Source: Leptolyngbyaceae cyanobacterium HOT.MB2.61
GTDB taxonomy: Bacteria; Cyanobacteriota; Cyanobacteriia; Leptolyngbyales; Leptolyngbyaceae
Direction: 5' to 3'
Length of the DNA stretch: 63,011 bases
Assembly (NCBI GenBank): GCA_023511615.1
Contig: JAIMBL010000006.1
Span: 1 to 63,011, forward strand
Positions 26,960 through 37,079 of the stretch are shown here, piece by piece. The position numbers and the translations under genes were made by a program. How positions within the stretch are numbered: the stretch's first letter is position 1; each line of letters starts with the position of its first letter. The notes under the pieces were generated by a model. The model was not told the DNA's origin and did not search any database. It saw nothing but the letters and a program-made list of their open reading frames with translations.

Positions 26960-27655
26960 TCAATTCTTTGTCAAGCCATGCTCCAGAGCATAGCGAACCA
27001 GTTCTGTACGGCTATTAGTACCCGTTTTGCTGAATAAACGACTCACGTATTTTTCGACATTGCGGACACTGGTATCGAGGCGGCGGGCGATTTCTTTATT
27101 CATCAAGCCATCAACAACCAGTTCCAGCACACTCTGTTCACGGGGGGTAAAGTCGATTTTGATCGGAGAGGGAGACTGGGCGATCGCGCCTTTCTGCATC
27201 AGCATGGCTCTGATTTCTGCCATTTGCCGGGCCAGTTCAGCGATGTTGTGCCCTTCATCAGAAGCGGCGGCATCCCTTAACGCATTCTGTTTCTCCAGCA
27301 GGTTAGTGACGATCGCCACCAGTTCATCGGGATCGAAGGGTTTAGAAAGGTAAGCATCAACCCCAGCGTTGTAGCCCTGGATGCGATCGGATGTCATGCC
27401 CCGCGCTGTTAAAAACACGACGGGTAGGGTCTTAAATTGGGGTTCTTCCCGGAGTTGCTTCAAAAATTGATAACCATCCACCTGGGGCATCATAATGTCC
27501 GTAATCACCAGGTCAGGAAGCTTTTGGTGAGCGAGTTCCAGCCCTTCGGTAGCATTGCTGGCAACATCAACGGTAAATCCGCTGTCTTCAAGATAAGCCT
27601 GCACTGCCTCACGCAAACCTGGTTCGTCATCGACTAATAACAGTTGACCAGCCAT
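26960..27655 (-). CDS. NarL-family response regulator, Rre1/Ycf29-like
   Basis: A 231-residue regulator. The receiver has QLLLVDDEPGLREAV, phospho-acceptor Asp in LVITDIMMPQVDGY and the Lys in YLSKPFDPDEL. A linker with a coiled coil leads to a LuxR helix-turn-helix (FTPREQSVLELVVDGLMNKEIARRLDTSVRNVEKYVSRLFSK). The sequence closely resembles the Rre1/Ycf29 lineage shared with red-algal plastids. In other cyanobacteria this regulator, with kinases Hik34 or Hik2, is reported to control heat-shock and acclimation genes; that role here is inference. AGGG precedes the ATG. Upstream lie three DnaA-type boxes. Confidence 0.9.
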   Translation of the reverse strand: MAGQLLLVDDEPGLREAVQAYLEDSGFTVDVASNATEGLELAHQKLPDLVITDIMMPQVDGYQFLKQLREEPQFKTLPVVFLTARGMTSDRIQGYNAGVDAYLSKPFDPDELVAIVTNLLEKQNALRDAAASDEGHNIAELARQMAEIRAMLMQKGAIAQSPSPIKIDFTPREQSVLELVVDGLMNKEIARRLDTSVRNVEKYVSRLFSKTGTNSRTELVRYALEHGLTKN

Positions 27656-28021
27656 CTGGAACCCTTTCTTTTAACTCCTTGTAGACCCATTGTAACGGTA
27701 AAAATTTCTTGCTTTTTTCAAGCTTTTCACGACTGGGCGAAGCCCCCACTCTCTCTTCACTTCCAATGTCCCCACTCACCTGCGTAGAGCTATAGATGCG
27801 TTGTTCTATTACAAAGTTTTCCACAGGAATTTGAAGTTTTTTGGGAGTTTTCCACAGACTTCAAGGAGTTTTCCACAAAAGGTTGTTGATTGAGTAACCA
27901 TTCCTGGCACCTAGCATCCCTGCAGTCGTTGCTGAACTTACGCCAGCCATCCTTGTAGACCAGGTTGAAAGTTTTGCGGGGTTGCCCCCGTCACCCCTTC
28001 ACCCTTGAAGCAGTTAAACTT
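27656..28021. other. Spacer with DnaA-box cluster
   Basis: No gene seen. This region is the upstream region of the response regulator and the downstream region of guaA. It has T/A-rich stretches and three perfect TTTTCCACA words. Confidence 0.7.
27817..27877 (+). promoter_or_regulatory. Cluster of three DnaA-type boxes (TTTTCCACA)
   Basis: Perfect TTTTCCACA occurs at 27817-27825, 27848-27856 and 27869-27877, all in the same orientation, 31 and 21 bp apart. This is the DnaA box described for cyanobacteria. The cluster could mark a replication origin, a DnaA-titration site or DnaA control of the downstream response regulator. No dnaA or dnaN is nearby, and neighbouring genes do not switch strand here, so an origin is not claimed. 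Confidence 0.7.
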
Positions 28022-29635
28022 TTACTCCCACTCAATGGTTCCAGGGGGTTTGGAGGTAATATCGTAAACCACCCGGTTAACACCTCGAACTTCATTCACA
28101 ATCCGGTTGGCGATGAGTTCCAGCAAATCATAGGGAACCCTGGCCCAGTCTGCTGTCATGCCATCTTCACTGGTGACAAAGCGAAGCACGATCGGATAGG
28201 CGTAGGTCCGCTGGTCGCCCATAACACCTACACTGCGAATGGGTAGTAAAACCGCAAATGCCTGCCAGAGTTGGCTATACATACCGCAACGGTTGATCTC
28301 CTGGCGAACGATGAAGTCAGCATCTCGCAGGATCTCCAACCGTTCTTCGGTCACTTCACCCAGAATGCGAATGGCCAGACCGGGACCAGGGAAAGGATGA
28401 CGCTGGACAATTTCTTCGGGTAAGCCAATAGAGCGCCCAACTTTACGTACCTCATCTTTAAACAACTTCCGCAAGGGCTCTACCAGCTTAAATCGCAGAT
28501 CCTTAGGTAACCCACCGACATTGTGATGACTCTTAATCTTGACGGCAACCCGCTCGCCCGTCTGGGGATCGACATTAGTATCGGCAGACTCAATCACATC
28601 TGGGTAAAGGGTTCCCTGAGCCAGGTAGTCAAAGGGACCGAGCCGCCTGGATTCTTCTTCAAAAACACGAATGAATTCGTGACCAATGCGCTTGCGCTTT
28701 TCTTCCGGATCAGTGACACCCGCGATCGCTGCTAGAAATCGCTCACGGGCATTTACATATTCCACCGGGATGTGAAACTGCTCCCGAAACAATTTAACCA
28801 GGCGCTCCGGTTCCTGCTTTCGCATGAACCCCTGGTCAATGAACATACAGGTAAGCTGTTCTCCAATCGCTTTGTAAAGCAAAAATGCCAGGGTAGAGGA
28901 ATCCACCCCACCTGACAACGCCAGCAGTACCCGTTTGTCACCTACTTTGGCTCGAATTTCTCGAATAGATTCTTCTACAAAGGCAGCAGTAGTCCAGGTG
29001 GGCTGACACTCGCAAATGTGATAAACGAAGTTGCGAATGAGGGCAAGTCCACCGATAGAATGCACCACTTCGGGGTGAAACTGAACTCCATAGAGCTTTT
29101 TCTCCTGGTGGGCGATCGCTGCACAGGGGGTATTGTCCGTGTGGGCCAGTAATTCAAACCCTTCAGGTAGACGAGTTACAGAGTCACCATGGCTCATCCA
29201 CATGGTGGTACCATCTTCTACATTTGTCAGCAAATCAGTGGGATCGTTGATGAACAGGGAGGCTTTGCCATATTCGCCGCGATCGGAGCGTTCAACTCCG
29301 CCACCGAGTTGCTGCACCATCAACTGCATTCCGTAACACACGCCCAAAATTGGAATGCCCAGGTTCCAGATTTCCGGGTCACAATGGGGCGCGCCTGGGT
29401 CATACACAGAACTTGGCCCCCCCGAAAGAATAATGCCTGCGGGGTTCAGTTGTCGCAGTTGTTCAGCAGTGGTGCGGTAAGAAAGAACTTCAGAGTAGAC
29501 CTGGGTTTCCCGAATCCGGCGGGCAATCAGTTCAGAGTATTGGGAGCCAAAGTCTAGAATGGCGATCATTTGGCGATTGATCTGGGTCTGTTCCAGCGAT
29601 GCAACCTGGGGCTGCGATTCTGTCTGTAATGTCAC
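28022..29635 (-). CDS. guaA: GMP synthase (glutamine-hydrolysing)
   Basis: 537 residues. It converts XMP to GMP using glutamine-derived ammonia. The N-terminal class I amidotransferase domain has [18 protein letters not shown], the nucleophile Cys in GVCYGMQLM and the His/Glu pair in FHPEVVH. The PP-loop ATP-pyrophosphatase has [16 protein letters not shown], followed by the C-terminal dimerisation domain ending KPPGTIEWE. The GTG at 29635 gives a 22-residue extension common in cyanobacteria; an internal ATG at MIAILDFG is an alternative. cbiD lies 101 bp upstream in the same direction. Confidence 0.96.
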   Translation of the reverse strand: MTLQTESQPQVASLEQTQINRQMIAILDFGSQYSELIARRIRETQVYSEVLSYRTTAEQLRQLNPAGIILSGGPSSVYDPGAPHCDPEIWNLGIPILGVCYGMQLMVQQLGGGVERSDRGEYGKASLFINDPTDLLTNVEDGTTMWMSHGDSVTRLPEGFELLAHTDNTPCAAIAHQEKKLYGVQFHPEVVHSIGGLALIRNFVYHICECQPTWTTAAFVEESIREIRAKVGDKRVLLALSGGVDSSTLAFLLYKAIGEQLTCMFIDQGFMRKQEPERLVKLFREQFHIPVEYVNARERFLAAIAGVTDPEEKRKRIGHEFIRVFEEESRRLGPFDYLAQGTLYPDVIESADTNVDPQTGERVAVKIKSHHNVGGLPKDLRFKLVEPLRKLFKDEVRKVGRSIGLPEEIVQRHPFPGPGLAIRILGEVTEERLEILRDADFIVRQEINRCGMYSQLWQAFAVLLPIRSVGVMGDQRTYAYPIVLRFVTSEDGMTADWARVPYDLLELIANRIVNEVRGVNRVVYDITSKPPGTIEWE

Positions 29636-29736
29636 CGAAGTGTCCTGCTTTGTACTGCGAAGGTGAACTTAAAGACTGAATATACTGGTTTGGAAAAGAA
29701 TTTCAAAAAGGCAGTCGCTAAATCTTTGTATTGTAT

Positions 29737-30861
29737 CTAGCCTAACAGTACTTGTTCAAATAAGGTGTCTCCTGTTCTGCTCTTTGCAATGATCGTGCGA
29801 TCGCGATCAAATAACACCGTTCCGATACTGACCGAGTGGGTGCTATGGAGGCGAATGTAGTTCTGAGTTCGCTGGTCAATGGTGTGGGCGATCTCGCCAT
29901 ACACTCGCTCGACCCAATCGCTTGCTGTTTCAGCATCCTGGCTTCTTAAGTAATTCAAACCGTCTTCTGCGGTTGCACAGGTGGCGATCGCCTGTAAATC
30001 CTGAGTCAACAAACCTGCCTTCGCACAGTGGGCAGTCAAAATTTCGATGCGTCCGTCTGCGACATGGTGGTGGGTATGAAAAATGCCCCCAGCCAGTTTG
30101 ATCAGCTTACCGTGATAGCCAAACAGCAGGATCGATTGCACTCCCTGTATCCCTGCCTCTACCAGCAATGGCCCCAACCAGTTGGCCGTTTTCACCAGTT
30201 GGGCCGGATTCGCTCCCATCTGCTGGATTAAATTGAGTCCGTTCTCTCCAACGCAAAACACCAGACAATCAAAGCGATCGCTCTTTTGCCTCAGTTCTTC
30301 CCGGTACACCTCTAGCTGACCAGGCGCACTCAGGGGTTGAGAAACACCAGTGGTTCCCAGGAGTGAAAGCCCTTCTACAATCCCAAATGCCTGATTGGAA
30401 GTGCGTTGAGCCAGATCTCTTCCCTCCGGCAAAATCAGCCAAACCCGAATGGTTTTCTCCGGTTCCAGCCAGCGCTCCAGGTTCGTCAGCAACAACCTTC
30501 TGGCATAGGCATAGATAGCTGGTTGTCCAGTTTCCTGGTGCTTCCCGATCCCTTCTCCTCCAATCAGCAGAATGGGTTCGGATTGATCTGCGGCTCCCCA
30601 TTCCACCATCGCCCAGACGGGGGTATGGCGAGTTAAGTCCAGGTTGTCGCCCGGATCGCTACGGGTAATGGCCAACGCAGCGTCTGGTTTGAGCTTTGCA
30701 ACCTGCTCAATGGAAATATCAACGGTTTGGGGCGGTTCAAGCAGGTCTACCTGGACAGCACGAAGAGGGGCAGTTGTTTGCAGATGGCGAAGAGCGGCGA
30801 TCGCAGCGGCACAGGCAAAAACAGGTAAGGTGTAACCCGCACGGGGAGAAAGGCGATCCAT
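29737..30861 (-). CDS. cbiD: Cobalt-precorrin-5B C1-methyltransferase
   Basis: CbiD methylates C1 during anaerobic cobalamin synthesis and releases acetaldehyde in a later step. RAGYTLPVFACAAAIAAL is the conserved start of the fold, DLTRHTPVWAMVE and GGEGIGKHQETGQPAIY-like loops follow, and the C-terminal half has ILLFGYHGKLIKLAGGIFHTHHHVADGR, where the His cluster is typical. The ATG at 30861 is the best start; a GTG at 30876 and a longer ORF to 30966 also exist, and no ribosome site decides. The upstream region opposes the STAS gene. cobM sits further along, so cobalamin genes are dispersed. Confidence 0.9.
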   Translation of the reverse strand: MDRLSPRAGYTLPVFACAAAIAALRHLQTTAPLRAVQVDLLEPPQTVDISIEQVAKLKPDAALAITRSDPGDNLDLTRHTPVWAMVEWGAADQSEPILLIGGEGIGKHQETGQPAIYAYARRLLLTNLERWLEPEKTIRVWLILPEGRDLAQRTSNQAFGIVEGLSLLGTTGVSQPLSAPGQLEVYREELRQKSDRFDCLVFCVGENGLNLIQQMGANPAQLVKTANWLGPLLVEAGIQGVQSILLFGYHGKLIKLAGGIFHTHHHVADGRIEILTAHCAKAGLLTQDLQAIATCATAEDGLNYLRSQDAETASDWVERVYGEIAHTIDQRTQNYIRLHSTHSVSIGTVLFDRDRTIIAKSRTGDTLFEQVLLG

Positions 30862-31110
30862 CGTGACTAAGTTCACAGGCTCATCGTGATTAGCCTCATT
30901 TGTCGCACTGAGCAAGAACACATGGGCACAGTGACACTTTACAACCTGGCAAGCCATTTGAAACACAGGGCCGTAGTGATTTACTACAATCCGGCTGGTC
31001 GAGTCTCACTCCATACTGGAGGCAATCGGGAAAGATTTCTTCACGTCTGTTTTTTCGTTCTGCTGAAACAGCCTGACCTCTGCCCCCACCCGACCTACCT
31101 GGAGATTGTC

Positions 31111-31569
31111 ATGCATATAACCGTTGACTCTACTGCAACCTGGTCTAAGCCAGCGACCGATTTAGCTGCCGTCAATGCCATTACTTCCCCTCAGGAACCC
31201 AGACCCAACACCGTGGTTCTTCAGCCAAATGGTTCCTTAGACAGCACCAATAGCCTTGAGTTTCAACGGTTGTTGCAGGACTCTCTGGAGTTCGCTCTGG
31301 AAGGAGTCATCGTAGATCTACTTTGGGTTGATTCTACTGACACCCACGGAATTGCCGCCCTGGCAGCGGGAATTCAACATGCGGTGACCCTGGGAAAAAT
31401 GCTGTCTTTTCAGTCAATGGACGTTCACACACGCACAGCGCTCGAAGCGGAGTGGGTTCGCCAGCGCGAACTGAGCATCGGTCCCTGGAATGAAGTTTAC
31501 GGACAGGAACTGGAATGTTTCTTAGACGGCCTCGCGCAGAGTTTGACAACTATTCCCGGCTCTCCATGA
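31111..31569 (+). CDS. STAS-domain protein
   Basis: A 152-residue protein with a STAS fold (anti-anti-sigma type). PNTVVLQPNGSLDSTNSLEFQRLL is the first strand-helix, VIVDLLWVDSTDTHGIAAL has the Ser at the position normally phosphorylated, and SFQSMDVHTRTAL follows. The ATG at 31111 is set by GGAG six bases upstream; the longer frame to 30886 overlaps the cbiD promoter region and is not needed. STAS proteins bind or release partner anti-sigma kinases; a HATPase of that type lies at 43544. Substrate and partner are unknown. Confidence 0.78.
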   Translation: MHITVDSTATWSKPATDLAAVNAITSPQEPRPNTVVLQPNGSLDSTNSLEFQRLLQDSLEFALEGVIVDLLWVDSTDTHGIAALAAGIQHAVTLGKMLSFQSMDVHTRTALEAEWVRQRELSIGPWNEVYGQELECFLDGLAQSLTTIPGSP

Positions 31570-31874
31570 TGCTGTGTGAAAAGCTAGATGCCTGAAACCC
31601 TGGTCTTGCGTGTTTCCACCACCTACAATGACGCCAAGTTATGGAGAGCACTATTCCCTACCCGCCTTCCACTGATTACCAAACTTACGCCAGAGATTAC
31701 AAACATACCACCAGTTCAAAAATATTCTGTCTAATGATTGCTTTGTGCACCCGATATCTGGGGTTTTCTTGATCCAAGGTCATCGTAATGCCTGAATGGA
31801 ATTTGACGATTAGTACAGGGCATTCGCTTACCATTGATAAGAACGCAGAAGGTTAATCTCAGACTTTGGGGATT
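31570..31874. other. Spacer without recognised gene
   Basis: The beginning (about 31575-31610) has fragments of the Family A words (AAAAGCTAGATGCCTGAAAC). The rest shows nothing I can name. Confidence 0.4.
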
Positions 31875-33338
31875 GTGAAAGCTGAAACGGTTGAATCCAG
31901 AGTAGCAGTTGAGCAGGTGGTCATTGAACAATCTGCTGTGGAATTGCCGTCCCCTGCTCAACCCCCCTCTCCAGTAATCTCTAAAAACGCCATTAGAAGG
32001 AGCTTGCGAGCCTCAACCCTGGATGGGGTGTTTGCGACCATTTTCTCAAACATCACGGGAGGGGTACTACTCAGCAATTTTCTGGTGGAGCTAAATGCCA
32101 GCCCCACGCAGATTGGGCTGTTGGCGTCTATTCCCATGCTGGCAAACTTAATTCAGCCATTGGGGGCATTTCTGGGCGATCGCACTACCAGCCGCCACAA
32201 CTACTGCCTCTGGGTCTATGGTCCCGCCCGTTGTCTGTGGCTGATTCTGGCAGCCATCGTTGCGCTGGCAGGCTGGCATACCATAGCACCTCAGCTACTG
32301 GTGCTGTGGACACTCGCGATCGTCTTTGTGACCAACTTTTTGGCGGCTTTGGGCAGTGCTTCCTGGCTGAGCTGGTTGGCGGCTCTGGTACCTCGTCGAC
32401 TGCGGGGAAGATACTTTGGCATTCGCAATAGTGCTGCCAGCCTGACCAATCTGCTGAGTGTACCTATTTTGGGATGGGTCGTTTCGGCATTTCCTGGTGG
32501 CTCAATTCAGGGATACGGTCTCATTCTGGCATTAGGGGTGGTCGCTGGACTGGTAAGCCTGGGGTTTCAGTGTTTGATGGTGGATGTGAATCCACAGGTG
32601 CAGGATGCCAGTGGCGAGGAGTCAGGGGAGAGCGGGGAAGAAGCAGGCGTTGACAAAACCGAAACAGCGATCGCACCCCTGCCATTCTTCCTCACCTCAG
32701 CCCCATCCCTGCTCAAAGACACCAATTTTCTGTTCTTTTTGCTTTACTTCAGCCTGTGGATGTTTGCCGTCAACCTCAGTGCGCCTTTCTTTAATCTCTA
32801 CATGCTGGACAATCTTTCAATTGATGTGCGCTGGGTGACAATCTACAACAGTCTGCAAGCTGGGGCGAACATGCTGATGCTGGCGCTTTGGGGTAGATTG
32901 GCAGATCGGGTAGGCAACCGCGCTATTCTTATTACAGTGGGGATTCTGGTGGCAGTTACCCCCCTATTGTGGTTAGGCACAGGAACCAACTCCCTATCTA
33001 GCTGGCTTTGGTTGCCATCGCTACATGTGTTAGCCGGAGTGACGTGGGCCGCGATCGATCTTTGTAACAACAATCTGCAATTGGGAGTTGCTCCCGTCCG
33101 CCATCAGGCGACTTACTTTGCAGTAGCTGCCGCCATTGCGGGGGTGAGTGGGGCGTTAGGCACAACCGCTGGTGGCTTTCTGGCAGAGTTTACCAACTAT
33201 GGAGGAATTCCCGGTCTATTCGCTCTTTCTGCCATTGTGCGGCTGGTGGCAATTTTGCCCCTGGTATTTGTCCACGAACAGCGAGGACAATCGCTCCGGC
33301 AGATGATGCGAGTTTTGTTTCCAGCCAAAGCAGATTGA
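31875..33338 (+). CDS. Major facilitator superfamily transporter
   Basis: About 487 residues with 11 or 12 hydrophobic helices, preceded by a 30-residue Pro/Glu-rich tail. The loop 2-3 motif is [14 protein letters not shown], and the second half has [14 protein letters not shown]. The central loop has a Gly/Glu-rich insertion ([15 protein letters not shown]). The family exchanges small molecules using ion gradients; substrate is unknown. Start is uncertain: GTG at 31875 or TTG at 31866. Its stop overlaps a TTG that could start a longer moaA frame, so the two genes are probably cotranscribed. Confidence 0.85.
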   Translation: MKAETVESRVAVEQVVIEQSAVELPSPAQPPSPVISKNAIRRSLRASTLDGVFATIFSNITGGVLLSNFLVELNASPTQIGLLASIPMLANLIQPLGAFLGDRTTSRHNYCLWVYGPARCLWLILAAIVALAGWHTIAPQLLVLWTLAIVFVTNFLAALGSASWLSWLAALVPRRLRGRYFGIRNSAASLTNLLSVPILGWVVSAFPGGSIQGYGLILALGVVAGLVSLGFQCLMVDVNPQVQDASGEESGESGEEAGVDKTETAIAPLPFFLTSAPSLLKDTNFLFFLLYFSLWMFAVNLSAPFFNLYMLDNLSIDVRWVTIYNSLQAGANMLMLALWGRLADRVGNRAILITVGILVAVTPLLWLGTGTNSLSSWLWLPSLHVLAGVTWAAIDLCNNNLQLGVAPVRHQATYFAVAAAIAGVSGALGTTAGGFLAEFTNYGGIPGLFALSAIVRLVAILPLVFVHEQRGQSLRQMMRVLFPAKAD

Positions 33339-33370
33339 ACCTGACCTTAAAAATCCGTCACAATAGGGGT

Positions 33371-34360
33371 ATGAACCAGGTAGATTACCTCCGCATTAGT
33401 CTGACTGATCGCTGCAATTTCCGTTGTCAATACTGCATGCCAGAGGGCTCAGAAATTGACTATGTTTTACGGCAAAACCTGTTGACTCAGGAAGAGTTGC
33501 TGACACTCTTGTGCGGAGTCTTTATTCCACTTGGCTTTACTCGATTTCGATTGACGGGGGGTGAGCCTCTCCTTCGCCCGGGTGTGGTCGAGATTGTTAG
33601 AGAAATCGCTGCCTTCCCCGAAACCCGCGACCTCTCCATGACCACCAATGGCTTTCTGTTGAAACCTCTGGCACAGAAACTCTACACTGCTGGGTTGCGG
33701 CGCATTAATATCAGCCTTGACTCCCTCAATCCCGAAGTCTTTGAGCAAATTGTGGGCAGTCGCGGACGACTCCGCTGGCAGCAGGTTTGGGATGGGATTC
33801 GGGAAGCTTACCGGGTAGGCTTTAACCCCTTAAAACTCAACGTGGTTGTAATTCCTGGTATCAATGATCAGGAGGTGCTTGATCTAGCAGCACTGAGTAT
33901 TGAACGGGAATGGCATGTCCGGTTCATTGAGTTTATGCCAATTGGTAATGATCACCTGTTTAAGAATCGGGGCTGGGTTAGCTCAGAAGAATTGCGGCAA
34001 CGCATTCGAGCCCAGTGGGGATTGACGGAAGGACAGGTGCAGGGCAATGGCCCAGCGGACGTGTTTCAGATTCCCGGCGCCAGGGGAACGGTGGGTTTTA
34101 TCAGTCAGATGTCAGAATGTTTTTGCGATCGCTGCAACCGCGTGCGTCTCTCTGCCGATGGCTGGCTTAGACCCTGTTTACTGAATGAAGCGGGACAGAT
34201 TGATTTGAAAGCGGGATTGCGATCGGGCGTCTCCCTGTCCGAATTGAGGCAGCAAGTGCGTGCCCTATTAGCCATCAAACCCGAAATCAACTTCAAATTA
34301 CGGGAATCTGGAGCGACAACTGGAGTTTACAGCCGCACCATGTCCCAAATTGGAGGCTAA
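33371..34360 (+). CDS. moaA: GTP 3',8-cyclase (molybdenum cofactor biosynthesis)
   Basis: A radical-SAM enzyme that turns GTP into 3',8-cyclo-GTP, the first step of molybdopterin synthesis. The N-terminal cluster is C15-x3-C19-x2-C22 ([10 protein letters not shown]), the glycine motif is TGGEPLL, the C-terminal cluster uses [19 protein letters not shown], and the last two residues are the functional GG. The ATG at 33371 fits homologues; the frame is open to 33335. Molybdopterin serves nitrate reductase in this group. moaC and moaB are not nearby. Confidence 0.95.
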   Translation: MNQVDYLRISLTDRCNFRCQYCMPEGSEIDYVLRQNLLTQEELLTLLCGVFIPLGFTRFRLTGGEPLLRPGVVEIVREIAAFPETRDLSMTTNGFLLKPLAQKLYTAGLRRINISLDSLNPEVFEQIVGSRGRLRWQQVWDGIREAYRVGFNPLKLNVVVIPGINDQEVLDLAALSIEREWHVRFIEFMPIGNDHLFKNRGWVSSEELRQRIRAQWGLTEGQVQGNGPADVFQIPGARGTVGFISQMSECFCDRCNRVRLSADGWLRPCLLNEAGQIDLKAGLRSGVSLSELRQQVRALLAIKPEINFKLRESGATTGVYSRTMSQIGG

Positions 34361-34388
34361 ACGTGAAACACTGAAACACTTAGGTGAC

Positions 34389-34460
<72 letters not shown>

Positions 34461-35027
34461 ATCGGAATTCACCATTGGAGATTCATCCACTTTATGGCTG
34501 GAAATTAACGCGATAATTTCCCCTAAGGTATAAGCTTAACAGTAACGAGATTCACTGTGTGTGTCCAGCCCTCAAAAGGAAAACCGGTATCTCTACAACT
34601 ATTTATAGCTGTCGCCAGATTGCTTAGGACACTGAGTTTAAGGGGGGTGTGGGGGCGAAGCCCCCAGCCAGGGGTTCCACCCCTGCACCCCATCCTAAGC
34701 CTGGTCGCTATAGCTATAGATGCTTATTCTTAGATGCTTATTCCAGACTATTCCAGAAACGTTGCTCTGGTCTGTAAAGACGGTTGGAGCATCTCTACAA
34801 ACCTCAGTCACAGAGTCCAGGACGTCACCACCTATCTACAACCATTGCAAGATACCAGCGAGATGTACACTGACAGCCTAAAAATGGGAACTGATTAAGG
34901 TAATGTTTGAGTTAACATGGCTTGAATCGATTACTCATTTCGCCTGGTAACTCGGTTCTCGCTTATAGCTCACCTGGTGAAACTGTAGCCCAATCATCCG
35001 CCCTGATAGAAGTTTATCGGCAGTGTC
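34461..35027. other. Spacer with Family B element
   Basis: No gene seen. It contains the Family B element at 34604-34718 and AT-rich DNA before the next gene. Confidence 0.55.
34604..34718. repeat. Family B element, full copy
   Basis: Arms TATAGCTGTCGCC...TTAGGAC and GTCCTAA-like TCCTAAG...CGCTATAGCTATA surround a GC-rich core (GGGGGCGAAGCCCCC and AGGGGTTCCACCCCT). It is closely related to 58365-58485. Confidence 0.8.
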
Positions 35028-35699
35028 ATGTTTATTCTGAAACGGCAGGATGTCGAAATCTCCAGCATTCAACACCCGAAGAAGGATCAGCAGATCCCGA
35101 TTTTGACCTATCAGGGGCAAACTTTCCGCCTGATCAGTGTGTTCAATGCCAGTCAAGAGGAGGAGGCAAAGGCATTCTGGCGCGACTTGACTGATAATCA
35201 GGGGAAAGCGTGTGTCCTGCTAGAGGAACCTGAGCGGTATAGCGTTTGGGGCAAGATTCGGCTGGAACAGCTTGCCAGTGAAGGAGAAGCAGCAGCAAGC
35301 AGCAGCACAGTTTCGCCTGCTTACATCAAGGCTTGCTTACTAATGTTACAGGCCGTCTACATTGATGTCGAAGACCTGTTGGGGGGTAGACAAGCAGGGC
35401 TCTTTCAGAAAGATATTGCAGAAGTATTTAAGCAATGGCATTTCCCTCAGGGAGAGACGCCTGATGCGGTCAAGTATTTGCTGACAATGGATCCCCTCAA
35501 CGCAGCCCAGATTCCGCCCTGGCAGGAACACCACCTGAATACCCTGCTGCAAGAGCTACACCGTTTAGGCAAAGCCTATTTTGGGAACACTACCTTCGTT
35601 GAGCGAACAATTGACACTCTGCAAGATCTATCGGGGAGCGATCGCGTACAATTTCAAGCCTGGTTAAACCAATCTCCCCTTGGTAAACTGTGGCACTAA
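35028..35699 (+). CDS. Conserved cyanobacterial protein (Npun_F0813-like)
   Basis: A 223-residue soluble protein. The N-terminus (FILKRQDVEISSIQHPKKD, PILTYQGQTFRLISVF) resembles a cyanobacterial family named after Npun_F0813. The middle is helical (PAYIKACLLMLQAVYIDVEDLLG), and the end is acidic/helical. No catalytic motif is visible. Function unknown; phylogenetic distribution in cyanobacteria suggests a photosynthesis-related or housekeeping role, which is inference. Confidence 0.7.
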   Translation: MFILKRQDVEISSIQHPKKDQQIPILTYQGQTFRLISVFNASQEEEAKAFWRDLTDNQGKACVLLEEPERYSVWGKIRLEQLASEGEAAASSSTVSPAYIKACLLMLQAVYIDVEDLLGGRQAGLFQKDIAEVFKQWHFPQGETPDAVKYLLTMDPLNAAQIPPWQEHHLNTLLQELHRLGKAYFGNTTFVERTIDTLQDLSGSDRVQFQAWLNQSPLGKLWH

Positions 35700-35855
35700 A
35701 CTAATGGTTAGCTTGAAGAAATGTTCAGGATATGCTCCATCTGCCTCAGTTTCGACTAACATTCGACTCTTGTTTAAGGGTTGATCGCAAACCTGACCCT
35801 GGTTATTCATTTCCACTGTTCGCATCTCCCCCTTAGAATTTCGGTAGGCAGTTCC

Positions 35856-36941
35856 TTGAACAAGTCATCTGGTTCCAAATCCGTACTGTCGGTTCAGACT
35901 ATCGTCCTCGCCCAGGTTGGCTGGGCTGTGCTGGCATTGTTATTCTTTTTGCTTTTCAGCGTGCCTGCGCCCGGTCAGCCTCGCCCCTACTGGTACTCAG
36001 TTGGAACTTCCATTTTTGAGACGGTCGCCTTTATCACCGCAGCCATCCTCTGCTTTAGAAACTGGCAAAGCCCCCAGATCGTCAGCGGTCGCAACGTCTG
36101 GTTGTGTATTGGGTTAGGAATGCTCTGCTATTTCATTGGGAACCTGCTGTTTTCCTACTGGGAGTTAGGGCTGGGAATCGAGCCGGATGTTTCCCCTGGA
36201 GATTTCTTTTTTGTCTTTGCCTATATTTTTCTTCTGCTTGGCATGCTTCTGGCCGTGATATCCAGGCGGTTGAATCTGGAAATCTGGCAGTGGGGCGTTG
36301 TTGGCGTTATTGCAGCATTAGGCATTATCCTGGCCTATCTGGCTTCTGCCCCTGCCACGAGTAGTACAGCCCGATCTCCTTTCCTTCCGCCTGCCATTGC
36401 TCAAACAGCTCCCGCCAAACCTGCTCAAAAAACAAAAGCCAGTCCTCAGGCAAATCCAACAGCACAACCTAAATCTCCAACAGCGACATCACCAGCACCT
36501 ACAACAACTGATAAAACGCTTCCGGCTCCGGCAATTCCCGCAGAAAAAGCTTCATCTCCAAAAACTGAGGATAACTCCAATGTTCCCGCTTGGGCGCAAA
36601 CTTTAGAAAAGATCCTGGCGCCGTTGAAACCCTTTCTTGACTGGTTCTATGTCATCAGTGATATTTTGCTGTTGATCATTGCGACTACACTCCTGCTGGC
36701 ATTTTGGGGGGGGCGGTTCGCTCAGTCCTGGCGCATGATTGCAGCCGCTGCTTTCTCGCTTTATATTGCCGATATCTGGTTTAAATACGCAACGAATCGC
36801 CTGTCTGATTACCAGAGCGGTGGATTGTTAGAGGTGTTTTGGGTATTCAGTGGAGTGTTGTTTGGGATTGGAGCAGCATTGGAGTATGACGTTTCGAGCC
36901 GTTCTCGCAGCCGAACTGGCGGACGCAGACGGGTAACTTGA
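35856..36941 (+). CDS. Cyanobacterial membrane protein with Pro/Ala-rich middle loop
   Basis: About 361 residues. Hydrophobic helices lie near VLAQVGWAVLALLFFLLFSV, VAFITAAILCF, WLCIGLGMLCYFIGNLLF, FFVFAYIFLLLGMLLAVI and WGVVGVIAALGIILAYL, then a 100-residue Pro/Ala/Thr/Lys-rich loop, then more helices (VISDILLLIIATTLLLAFW, LLEVFWVFSGVLFGIGAAL). The end is very basic (SRSRSRTGGRRRVT), so it faces the cytoplasm. The family is not recognised. TTG at 35856 with AGG upstream is the likelier start; the frame opens at 35781. Confidence 0.65.
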   Translation: MNKSSGSKSVLSVQTIVLAQVGWAVLALLFFLLFSVPAPGQPRPYWYSVGTSIFETVAFITAAILCFRNWQSPQIVSGRNVWLCIGLGMLCYFIGNLLFSYWELGLGIEPDVSPGDFFFVFAYIFLLLGMLLAVISRRLNLEIWQWGVVGVIAALGIILAYLASAPATSSTARSPFLPPAIAQTAPAKPAQKTKASPQANPTAQPKSPTATSPAPTTTDKTLPAPAIPAEKASSPKTEDNSNVPAWAQTLEKILAPLKPFLDWFYVISDILLLIIATTLLLAFWGGRFAQSWRMIAAAAFSLYIADIWFKYATNRLSDYQSGGLLEVFWVFSGVLFGIGAALEYDVSSRSRSRTGGRRRVT

Positions 36942-37079
36942 GCCAGGATCAGCAACAACAAACCATCAGGTACCATTCAACCCAAGTAGATTCTCTTGAG
37001 AGCCTTACCTGCTTTCACGCACAGGTGACTTTCTTCGGAATACAATGAAACAGGTGGGGCTACTTCCAAGAACGACAGC

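Noticed and set aside
26764-27018. 84-codon plus-strand ORF opposite the end of the Rre1-like gene
   Set aside because: Most of it overlaps or abuts the regulator in antisense, composition is Ser/Thr-rich without any recognised motif, and no ribosome site is evident.
27656-28021. Replication origin claim for the DnaA-box spacer
   Set aside because: Only three boxes were found, no dnaA/dnaN is near and gene direction does not switch; reported as a finding, not as an origin.
34922-35194. 90-codon plus-strand ORF
   Set aside because: It overlaps the Npun_F0813-like gene in another frame and has no coherent motif.
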